Shown here: one piece after another, positions 1 through 5,951 of the stretch
Layout of the letters: each line of letters opens with the position of its first letter
Numbering within the stretch: position 1 is the first letter of the stretch
Assembly: GCA_023387335.1 (NCBI GenBank)
Contig: JAEWIF010000039.1
Span: 1-6,016, forward strand
DNA length: 6,016 bases
From: Pseudomonadota bacterium
GTDB taxonomy: Bacteria; Pseudomonadota; Gammaproteobacteria; Burkholderiales; Burkholderiaceae_C
Direction of reading: 5' to 3'
Notes under the pieces: generated by a model
What the model saw: the letters and a program-made list of their open reading frames with translations, nothing else
What the model was told of the DNA's origin: nothing
The model's database searches: none
Position numbers and translations under genes: made by a program

Positions 1-838
1 GCTCGAGGCCGGCGCAAGGGTCTCCGGAACGAACCGCACGCTCGAAAAGGCCCGGGCGCTCGCCGCGCAGAACGTAGACGCCTTCGTCTTCGACGGAACC
101 GGCCTCGACGAGTCGTTGAGACATGCGCTTTCGCGGGTCACCCATCTCGCCCAGTCCATACCGCCGGGTGCGGCCGGCGATCCCCTGCTTCGTCTTGCGG
201 GCGAAAACCTCGCGACGCTCTGCCCGAGGCTCGCCTGGGTGGGCTATCTCTCGACCGTGGGCGTCTACGGCGACCAGGCCGGGGGCTGGGCCGACGAAGA
301 TACCCCCTGTACCCCTGCTCCCGGCCGCTCCAGCGAAAGGCTTGAGGCAGAGCAGGCATGGCTCGCCGCGGGCAGCGCCATGGGCATACCGGTCGCCGTA
401 TTGCGGCTGTCGGGCATCTACGGGCCCGGCCGCAACGCATTCGTGAACTTCCAGCGCGGGACGGCGCGGCGGATCGTCAAGAAGGACCAGGTTTTCAACC
501 GTATCCGGGTGGAGGACGTCGCCCGCGCTACGCTTTTTCTCGCGCGCTCCTTCCGTGGCGGCGTCTTCAACGTCACGGACAGCGAACCGGCCCCTCCGCA
601 GGACGTCATAGCCGAAGCGGCCCGGCTGATGGGCGTCGAGCCGCCTCCCGAGGAGCTGTTCGAGACGGCCGAAATGACCCCGATGGCGCGATCGTTCTAC
701 GGCTCGAACAAGCGGATTTCCAACCGGAGGATTCGCGATCTCGGGTTTCAGTTCCAGTTCCCGGACTACCGCATGTCGCTTCGGCAGTTGTGGGAAAGCC
801 GCTCCTGGGATGAAAATGACCTTAGCCCCGGCGGATGA
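1..838 (+). CDS. YeeZ-like SDR family NAD(P)-dependent oxidoreductase, 5'-truncated by the window edge
   Basis: The reading frame is open from base 2, so the N-terminus lies outside the window; 278 residues are visible before TGA 836-838. Family members are roughly 270-300 aa, so about 15-25 residues (first beta strand and glycine-rich nucleotide loop) are missing. Seen: a second Rossmann strand (RVSGTNRT, visible residues 7-14), a YLSTVGVYGD strand with Ser/Thr at about 82-91, IYGPGRNA at 139-146, FNRIRVEDVARA at 165-176 and SNKRISNRRIRDLGF near the C-terminus. This pattern is that of YeeZ-type atypical extended SDRs related to nucleotide-sugar epimerases. The canonical Tyr-xxx-Lys is not visible where expected; the segment reads RSSERLEAE (109-117), so classical epimerase or dehydrogenase chemistry cannot be assumed. 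Substrate unknown. An internal TTG at 116 is not the start, because homologous-looking Rossmann sequence continues upstream of it. No strong terminator follows. Confidence 0.88.
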   Translation, partial: LEAGARVSGTNRTLEKARALAAQNVDAFVFDGTGLDESLRHALSRVTHLAQSIPPGAAGDPLLRLAGENLATLCPRLAWVGYLSTVGVYGDQAGGWADEDTPCTPAPGRSSERLEAEQAWLAAGSAMGIPVAVLRLSGIYGPGRNAFVNFQRGTARRIVKKDQVFNRIRVEDVARATLFLARSFRGGVFNVTDSEPAPPQDVIAEAARLMGVEPPPEELFETAEMTPMARSFYGSNKRISNRRIRDLGFQFQFPDYRMSLRQLWESRSWDENDLSPGG

Positions 839-1065
839 AAAATTCATTTTCGAGGCAAGTGCGGGAACAAAGACGCACCGCTCCTGCCACATTCCCGTCA
901 AATTTTGCCCATTCCCGACCTCCGAGCCCTTTTAGCAAAAAATTTCACGCATTTCGTGATCTCTGGGCTCCGTCAGCGACTTACGAAACGTAGTTCCTCT
1001 TAACCGCGGAATTCCGGGCATGTTTGTCCAAAATTCTACGCTGGCATGGAAGCTACATAGCCACC

Positions 1066-1098
1066 AATGTAACTCACAATGTTACACCTTGTAACATT
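1066..1098. promoter_or_regulatory. Operator-like palindrome upstream of the RlpA-like gene, with an extra half-site
   Basis: A perfect inverted repeat spans 1078-1098: arms AATGTTACA (1078-1086) and TGTAACATT (1090-1098) around the 3-bp spacer CCT. A further half-site AATGTAAC lies at 1066-1073 and forms a second, looser inverted repeat with GTTACA at 1081-1086. A 9-bp perfect arm pair with a short spacer is typical of a dimeric transcription-factor site. It sits about 95 bp upstream of the preferred start codon at 1193. The core GTTAYA-N3-TRTAAC resembles Zur/Fur-type sites of alphaproteobacteria only in general shape; the regulator is unknown. Confidence 0.55.
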
Positions 1099-1123
1099 CC
1101 GTGATCGCGTTGCGCCTTTTTTC

Positions 1124-1167
1124 GCCAAATTTGGCCGTGCTTTTTGGGACTGCGCACAGCTTGTGCG
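1124..1167 (+). repeat. Two inverted repeats in the leader of the RlpA-like gene
   Basis: GCCAAATTTGGC at 1124-1135 is a perfect 12-bp palindrome preceded by a run of six T (1117-1122). CGCACA (1153-1158) and TGTGCG (1162-1167) form a 6-bp stem with the 3-nt loop GCT, ending 25 nt before TTG 1193. If transcription starts near the 1078-1098 palindrome, both would lie in the 5' untranslated RNA. No intrinsic-terminator T-run follows the second stem. Function not known; the palindrome could equally be a protein site. Confidence 0.4.
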
Positions 1168-1192
1168 GGAACTACCGACGGGGACTACAGAT

Positions 1193-1597
1193 TTGACGAT
1201 CATTCGACGCTCGATTTTCGCGGCAACGGCCTTTGCTGCCCTCGCGACCTTCGGCTCCACATCCGCTCACGCCGCACCCGGTTGCGGTCACGCTTCCTGG
1301 TATGCATTGACCTCCAAGACGGCATCCGGCGAACGGATGAACCCAGCCATGCTGACCGCCGCCCACCGCTCGCTTCCTTTCGGAACGAAGGTGAAGGTTA
1401 CCAACAAACGCAACGGCAAGAGCGTGATCGTCCGCATCAACGATCGCGGGCCGTTCATCAAGGGCCGCGTCATCGACGTCTCGAAAGCCGCAGCCCACAA
1501 CATCGGCATGGTCCGATCCGGCACCGCCCAGGTCTGCTACCAGATCGTCGAGGCGGGCAATGGCAAGGCCTCCGGCAAGGGCGTCAAGGGCGGCTGA
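1193..1597 (+). CDS. Secreted RlpA-like double-psi beta-barrel protein (putative septal lytic transglycosylase family)
   Basis: From TTG 1193 this is a 134-residue protein. Residues 1-27 form a clear signal peptide (MTIIRRSIFAATAF, then a hydrophobic stretch ending AHA) with cleavage likely near AHA|AP. The frame runs open to ATG 1079, but that start has no Shine-Dalgarno, would lie inside the 1078-1098 palindrome, and would put 38 non-signal residues before the basic/hydrophobic segment. TTG 1193 has GGGG at 1180-1183 at usable spacing. The mature part is essentially one RlpA domain: HASWYALTSKTASGERMNP (33-51), TAAHRSLPFGT (55-65), VRINDRGPF (80-88) and VIDVSKAAA (93-101). Glu47, His58 and Asp84 align by eye with residues reported as important for lytic activity in Pseudomonas RlpA. 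There is no lipobox and no SPOR domain, so it is predicted to be soluble in the periplasm. Cys31 and Cys115 may form a disulfide. The tail is Gly/Lys-rich. Enzymatic activity in such short forms is not established. Confidence 0.85.
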   Translation: MTIIRRSIFAATAFAALATFGSTSAHAAPGCGHASWYALTSKTASGERMNPAMLTAAHRSLPFGTKVKVTNKRNGKSVIVRINDRGPFIKGRVIDVSKAAAHNIGMVRSGTAQVCYQIVEAGNGKASGKGVKGG

Positions 1598-1663
1598 GGC
1601 CGCGCGCACTTGCTCTTGACGCCGATGATGGTTAGGACCCGCACAGACGGGTTCAACCGGAGC

Positions 1664-1667
1664 GGAG
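1664..1667 (+). promoter_or_regulatory. Ribosome binding site of the RNA methyltransferase gene
   Basis: GGAG lies 6 nt before ATG 1674, which supports this start. A TTGACG at 1616-1621 could be a -35 element for a promoter in the 76-bp gap, but I see no acceptable -10 at 16-18 bp, so co-transcription with the RlpA-like gene remains possible. A small imperfect stem (GGACCCG/CGGGTTC, around 1635-1653) lacks a T-run. Confidence 0.6.
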
Positions 1668-1673
1668 ATTGAC

Positions 1674-2972
1674 ATGCGATTGGGCGGAAGGCTTGCAGGA
1701 GCCATCGATGTCCTCAAGGACATCGAAGACAGGCGGCGCCCCGTTGCCGAAGCGCTGAAGGACTGGGGGCTGGCCCACCGCTTCGCGGGTTCGGGCGACC
1801 GTGCCGCAATCGGCAACATCGTCTACGACGCGCTGCGCATGCGCCTCTCCCATGCCTTCCTCATGGACGACGACGCGCCGTCGGCGCTCGCATATGCGGT
1901 TCTCATCCGGCAATGGGGTTTCTCCCCCGAGGCCCTGTCCGCAGAATTCGCCGACGACCGTTTCGCGCCGCCCCTCCCGACCGAAGCAAATCTCTCCGCC
2001 TTTTCCTCCCGCAATCTCGCCGAAGCTCCCCTTCACGTTCAGGGCGACATCCCGGACTGGGTCCAGCCGTCATTCGAAGCGGCCTTCGGCGAGGACTGGC
2101 TGAGCGAGGCGAAGGCGCTAGCGGAACGACCGACGCTCGACCTTCGCGCCAACACGCTCAAGGCATCCCGCGACAAGGTCGTCAAGGCGCTCGAACGCGC
2201 CGGCGCCGTTCCGGCCCCGATCGCACGAAATGGAATCCGGATTCCGGCCGGCGAAGGGGCCTCCCGGCTGCCGAACGTCACTGCCGAGCTCTCCTTTCAG
2301 AAGGGCTGGTTCGAAGTGCAGGACGAAGGCTCGCAGATCGTTTCCGATCTCATCCAGCCGCCGGAGCATTCGCAGGTGCTCGACTTCTGCGCCGGCGGTG
2401 GCGGCAAGACGCTGGCCATGGCAGCCGCGATGAACAACAAGGGCCAGGTGCACGCCTATGACGCCGACCGCAAGCGGCTGGCCCCGATCGTCGAGCGCCT
2501 TCGTCGCGCCGGCACCCGCAATGTGCAGGTCCATGACGACGCGCGCCAGCTGGACAGGCTGAAGGAAAAGCTGGATGTCGTGCTCGTCGATGCGCCCTGC
2601 ACGGGGACCGGCACATGGCGCCGGCGGCCCGATACGAAATGGCGGCTGACGTCCCGCAATATCGAGGAACGGATCGCGCAGCAGCAAGAGGCGCTCGGCG
2701 ATGCGGCGGCCTTCGTCAGGCCCGGCGGCAGCCTCGTCTATGTCACCTGTTCGGTGCTGCCGGAAGAGAATGATCGCCAGATCGAGCGCTTCTGCGAAGA
2801 GCACACGGAGTTTTCGCCGCAGGAGGCCATGGCGGGATGGAGCAGCCTGTTCGGCGGCGAGGCACCGCGGCCCCGCAACCGGGACGGAAAGATGCTGACG
2901 CTGACGCCCGCAAGCACCGGTACGGACGGTTTCTTCTTCTGCAGGATGCGCAGGGCGCCCTCGGCGAATTGA
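1674..2972 (+). CDS. RsmB/NOP family SAM-dependent RNA cytosine-C5 methyltransferase
   Basis: A complete 432-residue protein, close to the usual length of the RsmB/Fmu family (about 430). Residues 1-100 are a helical region resembling the NusB-like RNA-binding domain of RsmB (KDWGLAHRFAGSGDRAAI and following). The C-terminal half is a class I methyltransferase: DEGSQ (217-221), SAM-binding motif I VLDFCAGGGGK (235-245), acidic motif II region HAYDADRKR (260-268), motif IV VDAPCTGTGTWRRRPD with Cys309, and motif VI YVTCSVLPEEN with Cys359. In m5C RNA methyltransferases the TCS cysteine attacks C6 of the target cytosine and the DAPC cysteine helps release the product; both are present, so the enzyme should be active. 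The likely substrate is rRNA (E. coli RsmB acts on 16S C967), but tRNA cannot be excluded because this family has several paralogues. The cytosolic product seems unrelated in function to the exported proteins downstream. Confidence 0.93.
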   Translation: MRLGGRLAGAIDVLKDIEDRRRPVAEALKDWGLAHRFAGSGDRAAIGNIVYDALRMRLSHAFLMDDDAPSALAYAVLIRQWGFSPEALSAEFADDRFAPPLPTEANLSAFSSRNLAEAPLHVQGDIPDWVQPSFEAAFGEDWLSEAKALAERPTLDLRANTLKASRDKVVKALERAGAVPAPIARNGIRIPAGEGASRLPNVTAELSFQKGWFEVQDEGSQIVSDLIQPPEHSQVLDFCAGGGGKTLAMAAAMNNKGQVHAYDADRKRLAPIVERLRRAGTRNVQVHDDARQLDRLKEKLDVVLVDAPCTGTGTWRRRPDTKWRLTSRNIEERIAQQQEALGDAAAFVRPGGSLVYVTCSVLPEENDRQIERFCEEHTEFSPQEAMAGWSSLFGGEAPRPRNRDGKMLTLTPASTGTDGFFFCRMRRAPSAN

Positions 2973-2987
2973 CGATGATCAATCGTC
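2971..2987 (+). terminator. Weak inverted repeat at the end of the methyltransferase gene
   Basis: GACGAT (2971-2976) and ATCGTC (2982-2987) form a 6-bp stem with a 5-nt loop, starting inside the TGA stop at 2970-2972. It is not followed by a T-run, so it is a poor intrinsic terminator at best. Confidence 0.2.
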
Positions 2988-3005
2988 GAGAGCATACGAA
3001 AACCA

Positions 3006-3050
3006 TTCTAAACTAGATAGTTTGACACCAGTTTTCATTTGCGTCATGCA
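3006..3050 (+). promoter_or_regulatory. Candidate promoter and iron-responsive operator of the imelysin operon
   Basis: TTGACA at 3022-3027 is a perfect -35 hexamer; at 17-bp spacing lies CATGCA (3045-3050), a weak -10. Around the -35 are several operator-like elements: TTCTAAA at 3006-3012, matching one half of the rhizobial Irr ICE-type motif; a perfect inverted repeat AAACTA (3010-3015) GA TAGTTT (3018-3023); and TGA-N9-TCA (3023-3037), the form given for the RirA-associated iron-responsive operator of rhizobia. These motifs are short or half-sites recalled from the literature, so regulator identity is inference, but their overlap with the -35 is what a repressor site would look like, and imelysin genes are commonly iron-regulated. 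Confidence 0.45.
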
Positions 3051-3081
3051 CTTCCGGTGCAGCCGAGGGAAGAGGCTGCCG

Positions 3082-3088
3082 AAGGAGG
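3082..3088 (+). promoter_or_regulatory. Strong Shine-Dalgarno that fixes the imelysin start
   Basis: AAGGAGG ends 4 nt before ATG 3093. The frame is open back to a TTG at 3039, but that lies in the promoter region, lacks a ribosome site and would add residues before a standard signal peptide. ATG 3093 is therefore the start. Confidence 0.85.
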
Positions 3089-3092
3089 GACC

Positions 3093-4370
3093 ATGATCCG
3101 CAAGACGTATTTCGGCGCGGCGTTCGCGCTTCTGGCCGCTTCCTCGGCCCTGCCCGTGCCCTCGCTTGCTGCTGCCACGGAACCGGCTGGCGTCGTCCAG
3201 CACTATGCGGCGCTTGCGCATGCCAAATACGAGGATTCCCTCACCACGGCAAAAGCCCTGGATGCCGCCATCAACGCGCTGATTGCCGATCCCGGCGACG
3301 ATACGCTGAAGGCCGCCCGCGACGCCTGGATCGCGGCGCGCGTCCCCTACCAGCAGAGCGAAGTCTATCGTTTCGGCAACCCCATCGTCGACGAGTGGGA
3401 AGGCAAGGTGAATGCCTGGCCGCTCGATGAAGGCCTGATCGACTATGTCGATGCCTCCTACGGCACAGAGAGCGACGAGAACACGCTCTATGTCGCCAAC
3501 ATCATCGCCAACCCCAAGCTGAACGTGAACGGCGAGGAACTGGATGCCAGCCAGATCACGCCGGACCTTCTGCGCAGCCTGCATGAAGCTGGGGAGATCG
3601 AGGCCAATGTCGCGACCGGGTATCATGCAATCGAGTTCCTGCTCTGGGGCCAGGACCTGAACGGTACCGACGCCGGCGCCGGCACGCGGCCCCCGACCGA
3701 CTTCGACAAGGCAAATTGCACCAACGGCAATTGCGATCGCCGCGCCGCCTACCTGAAGGCGGCATCGCAACTGCTGATCTCCGACCTGGAGGAAATGGTC
3801 GCCGCCTGGGCACCTGAGGGCGAAGCCGCCAAGAGCGTCGCGGCGGATCCGCAAACGGGCATCCGCGCCATGCTGACCGGCATGGGCTCGCTTTCCTACG
3901 GCGAGCTTGCGGGCGAGCGCATGAAGCTCGGCCTCCTGCTGCACGATCCGGAGGAGGAGCACGACTGCTTCTCCGACAACACGCACGCCTCGCACCTGAA
4001 CGATGCCGTCGGCATCGCCTCGGCCTATACGGGGGAATATACCCGCGTCGACGGCACGAAGATGACCGGCCCGTCCATCGCCGACCTCGTCTCGGCGCGG
4101 GATGCGGCGCTCGACACGGAGGTAAGAGAAAAGCTCGACGCGACCCTTGCCGCCATGAACGCCATGGCCGCGCGGGCGGAGGGTGGCGAGGCCTACGACC
4201 AGATGATCGGCGAGGGCAATGTCGAAGGCAATGCGCTGGTCCAGGCGGCGATCGACGGCCTGATCGACCAGACACGATCGATCGAGCGGGTAATCGCGTC
4301 GCTGGAACTCGGCACGATCGAGCTTGAAGGCTCCGACAGCCTCGACAATCCCGACGCCGTCTTCCAGTAA
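3093..4370 (+). CDS. Imelysin family (M75, IrpA-like) periplasmic protein
   Basis: A 425-residue protein. Residues 1-27 are a signal peptide (MIRKTYFGAAFALLAASSAL, then a run ending SLAAA), with no lipobox cysteine, so the product should be soluble in the periplasm. The family-defining GxHxxE motif is GYHAIE at 176-181 (His178, Glu181), within the conserved ATGYHAIEFLLWGQDLNG. A second conserved block, EEEHDCFSDNTH, is at 287-298. Other typical parts are VPYQQSEVYRFGNP (84-97), AWPLDEGLIDYVD (108-120) and GSLSYGELAGERM (265-277). Cys209 and Cys214 (CTNGNC) may pair in a disulfide. Imelysins were first called insulin-cleaving metallopeptidases, but in EfeO and IrpA-type proteins the HxxE site is thought to bind metal, and iron uptake is the likelier role. 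It is the first gene of an apparent operon with the cytochrome 42 bp downstream. Confidence 0.93.
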   Translation: MIRKTYFGAAFALLAASSALPVPSLAAATEPAGVVQHYAALAHAKYEDSLTTAKALDAAINALIADPGDDTLKAARDAWIAARVPYQQSEVYRFGNPIVDEWEGKVNAWPLDEGLIDYVDASYGTESDENTLYVANIIANPKLNVNGEELDASQITPDLLRSLHEAGEIEANVATGYHAIEFLLWGQDLNGTDAGAGTRPPTDFDKANCTNGNCDRRAAYLKAASQLLISDLEEMVAAWAPEGEAAKSVAADPQTGIRAMLTGMGSLSYGELAGERMKLGLLLHDPEEEHDCFSDNTHASHLNDAVGIASAYTGEYTRVDGTKMTGPSIADLVSARDAALDTEVREKLDATLAAMNAMAARAEGGEAYDQMIGEGNVEGNALVQAAIDGLIDQTRSIERVIASLELGTIELEGSDSLDNPDAVFQ

Positions 4371-4374
4371 GAAA

Positions 4375-4404
4375 GGGAGGAAGCCGCCCGTTCGCGGCGG
4401 CTTC
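4375..4404 (+). promoter_or_regulatory. Shine-Dalgarno followed by a 9-bp intercistronic hairpin before the di-haem cytochrome gene
   Basis: GAAGCCGCC (4380-4388) and GGCGGCTTC (4396-4404) form a perfect 9-bp, GC-rich stem with a 7-nt loop, filling most of the 42-bp gap between TAA 4368-4370 and ATG 4413. No T-run follows, so it is not a standard terminator. GGGAGG at 4375-4380 is a good Shine-Dalgarno but lies 32 nt before the ATG; only GTGCCGCG separates the hairpin from the ATG. Folding the stem would bring the Shine-Dalgarno to about 8 nt from the start. It could instead stabilise or help process the imelysin mRNA. The structure is seen; its role is inferred. Confidence 0.6.
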
Positions 4405-4412
4405 GTGCCGCG

Positions 4413-5951
4413 ATGAGAGCACCTAAGGCGAGCCTGTTGCTATTCCCGATACTGTCGGGTGCTCTCGTTCTGTCGCCGCTCGTCGCGACCGGCGAAAGCC
4501 CGGTATTTCCGACCGAACGCACGGACCTGTCGCCGAAGGACAGGAAGCGTGTGGAAGGGGTGACGCGCCGCACGACGGAATTCTCCAGGGCAGAGAACTT
4601 CGAGACCATGCAGGGCGGGGCTGCGACCACCAAGGCGATCGTTAACGGCGATGCCTTCTCGCATTTTTCCGCCAACCTCACTTTCGCGGAGGAGGAAGAG
4701 TTCAAGCTCGGCAACGCGCTGTTCCGCAAGCTCTGGGTTTCCTCGCCCTCTTCGACACAGGCCTCCGACGGACTGGGCCCCCTGTTCAACGCCCGGGCCT
4801 GCCAGAGCTGCCACCTGAAGGACGGTCGCGGGCACCCGCCGGAGGGATCTGCCGATGCGACATCCATGTTCCTCAGGCTCGCCCGCCCGGCCAGGACCGA
4901 GCAGGAAGCGGCCCTTGTCGCCCGCCACGAGGCGCTGAACTTTCCCGACGTCACCTACGGCAAGCAATTGCAGGACCTCGCCATTCCGGGCCTCCGGTCG
5001 GAAGGCACCATGGCGATCTCCTACGAGGAGATCCCCGTGACGCTTGCCGATGGCGAGGTGGTGTCGTTGCGCAAGCCATCCTATTCGGTCAGAAACCTTA
5101 ACTACGGCCCGCTCGAGCCGGACGTGACCCTGTCGCCGCGGATTGCTCCGCCGATGATCGGGATGGGCCTTATCCAGGCGATCCACGAGGCCGATATCCT
5201 TGCCAAGGCCGACCCGGACGATGCCGACGGCGACGGCATTTCCGGCAAGCCTGCCCTGGTGCGCGACCATCGCACGCAAGAGCTCAAGCTCGGCCGCTTC
5301 GGGTTCAAGGCGCAGAACGCCTCCATCCGCGACCAATCGGCGTCCGCCTTCGTCGGCGATCTCGGCATTTCCAATCCCGATGCGCCCTTCCACCACGGCG
5401 ACTGCACGACCGTACAGGCGGACTGCCTTGCCCGCCCGTCCGGCGTCCAGGAGCGACTGGGGAGCACGGAGGCGCCTGATCCGGTTCTCGAACTGGTGAC
5501 ATTCTACGCGGAGAACCTTGCCGTGCCGGCGAGGCGCGAGCCTGGCGACATCAAGGTGCTGAAGGGCAAGGAACTGTTCTACCGGTCCGGCTGCACCTCG
5601 TGCCACACGCCGAAATTCGTCACCCGTCGTGATGCGGAAAACAAGGCCCACGCCTTCCAGCTGATCTGGCCCTATTCCGACTTCCTGCTGCACGACATGG
5701 GCGAGGGGCTGGCGGACGGGCAGCAGGTGGGCGTCGCGGGAGGGCAGGAATGGCGCACGCAGCCGCTCTGGGGCATAGGCTTGACCGAAACCGTGAACGA
5801 GCACACCTTCTTCCTCCACGACGGTCGGGCCCGAAATCTCACCGAGGCGATCCTCTGGCATGGCGGCGAGGCGCAGGCCGCCCGCGACGCCTTCGCCGCG
5901 CTCGACAAGGATGACCGCACTGCGCTGATCGCTTTCCTGGAGTCGCTCTGA
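4413..5951 (+). CDS. Di-haem c-type cytochrome, di-haem oxidoreductase (DUF1111) family
   Basis: A 512-residue exported protein, the usual size for this family. The N-terminus (MRAPKASLLLFPILSGALVL) is a signal peptide with Arg2 and Lys5. Two haem c sites are visible: CQSCH at 130-134 (within LFNARACQSCHLKDGRGHPP) and CTSCH at 394-398 (FYRSGCTSCHTPKF). Further family blocks are RNLNYGPL (227-234), the calcium-loop-like DADGDGISGKP (270-280), HDMGEGLADG (427-436), TQPLWGIGL (449-457) and FLHDGRARNLTEAILWHGG (467-485). The family is distantly MauG-like and often labelled a thiol oxidoreductase without firm evidence. In this operon it probably supplies periplasmic redox chemistry, for instance changing the oxidation state of a metal handled by the imelysin; that is inference. 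Cys331 and Cys338 may form a disulfide. ATG 4413 has no adjacent Shine-Dalgarno. TTG 4437, preceded by AAGGCGAG, is an alternative start, but it would remove the basic residues of the signal peptide. Confidence 0.92.
   Translation: MRAPKASLLLFPILSGALVLSPLVATGESPVFPTERTDLSPKDRKRVEGVTRRTTEFSRAENFETMQGGAATTKAIVNGDAFSHFSANLTFAEEEEFKLGNALFRKLWVSSPSSTQASDGLGPLFNARACQSCHLKDGRGHPPEGSADATSMFLRLARPARTEQEAALVARHEALNFPDVTYGKQLQDLAIPGLRSEGTMAISYEEIPVTLADGEVVSLRKPSYSVRNLNYGPLEPDVTLSPRIAPPMIGMGLIQAIHEADILAKADPDDADGDGISGKPALVRDHRTQELKLGRFGFKAQNASIRDQSASAFVGDLGISNPDAPFHHGDCTTVQADCLARPSGVQERLGSTEAPDPVLELVTFYAENLAVPARREPGDIKVLKGKELFYRSGCTSCHTPKFVTRRDAENKAHAFQLIWPYSDFLLHDMGEGLADGQQVGVAGGQEWRTQPLWGIGLTETVNEHTFFLHDGRARNLTEAILWHGGEAQAARDAFAALDKDDRTALIAFLESL

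Larger units (their letters stand above)
839..1192. other. Intergenic region between the SDR gene and the RlpA-like gene, rich in inverted repeats
   Basis: This 354-bp stretch holds no convincing gene and is more AT-rich than its flanks. It contains nested inverted repeats at 924-970 (GAGCCC/GGGCTC outside TCACG/CGTGA), a 10-bp palindrome CGGAATTCCG around 1008-1017, the operator-like palindrome at 1078-1098, a 12-bp palindrome at 1124-1135 and a short hairpin at 1153-1167. Short direct repeats are present: CATTCCCG at 890-897 and 910-917 (20 bp apart), GTGCGGGAAC at 859-868 and 1163-1172, and CATTYCGTGATC at 950-961 and 1095-1106. CTACATAG at 1053-1060 could be a -10 element, but no good -35 sits at the right distance, so the promoter is not located with confidence. 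Confidence 0.6.

Noticed and set aside
998..1006. TTAACC as a CtrA site
   Set aside because: Only a half-site; no second TTAA at the required 7-bp spacing.
1079..1192. ATG 1079 as start of the RlpA-like protein
   Set aside because: No ribosome site, overlaps the 21-bp palindrome, and places 38 residues before the signal peptide. GTG 1163 was also considered and lacks a ribosome site.
2232..2245. 14-bp palindrome GGAATCCGGATTCC inside the methyltransferase gene, containing two GANTC (CcrM) sites
   Set aside because: It encodes ordinary residues of the protein and lies mid-gene; most likely coincidence.
2979..3995. Open minus-strand frame of about 340 codons opposite the imelysin gene
   Set aside because: The + strand frame has the signal peptide, Shine-Dalgarno and GxHxxE motif; the minus frame has no domain and would begin inside the imelysin gene.
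4380..4404. Hairpin as a Rho-independent terminator
   Set aside because: The stem is strong, but no T-run follows and the next start codon is 8 nt away.
4371..4412. Read-through fusion of the imelysin and cytochrome
   Set aside because: The two genes are in the same frame and the gap is open, but TAA 4368-4370 is a firm stop and the cytochrome begins with its own signal peptide, so a fusion makes no biological sense.
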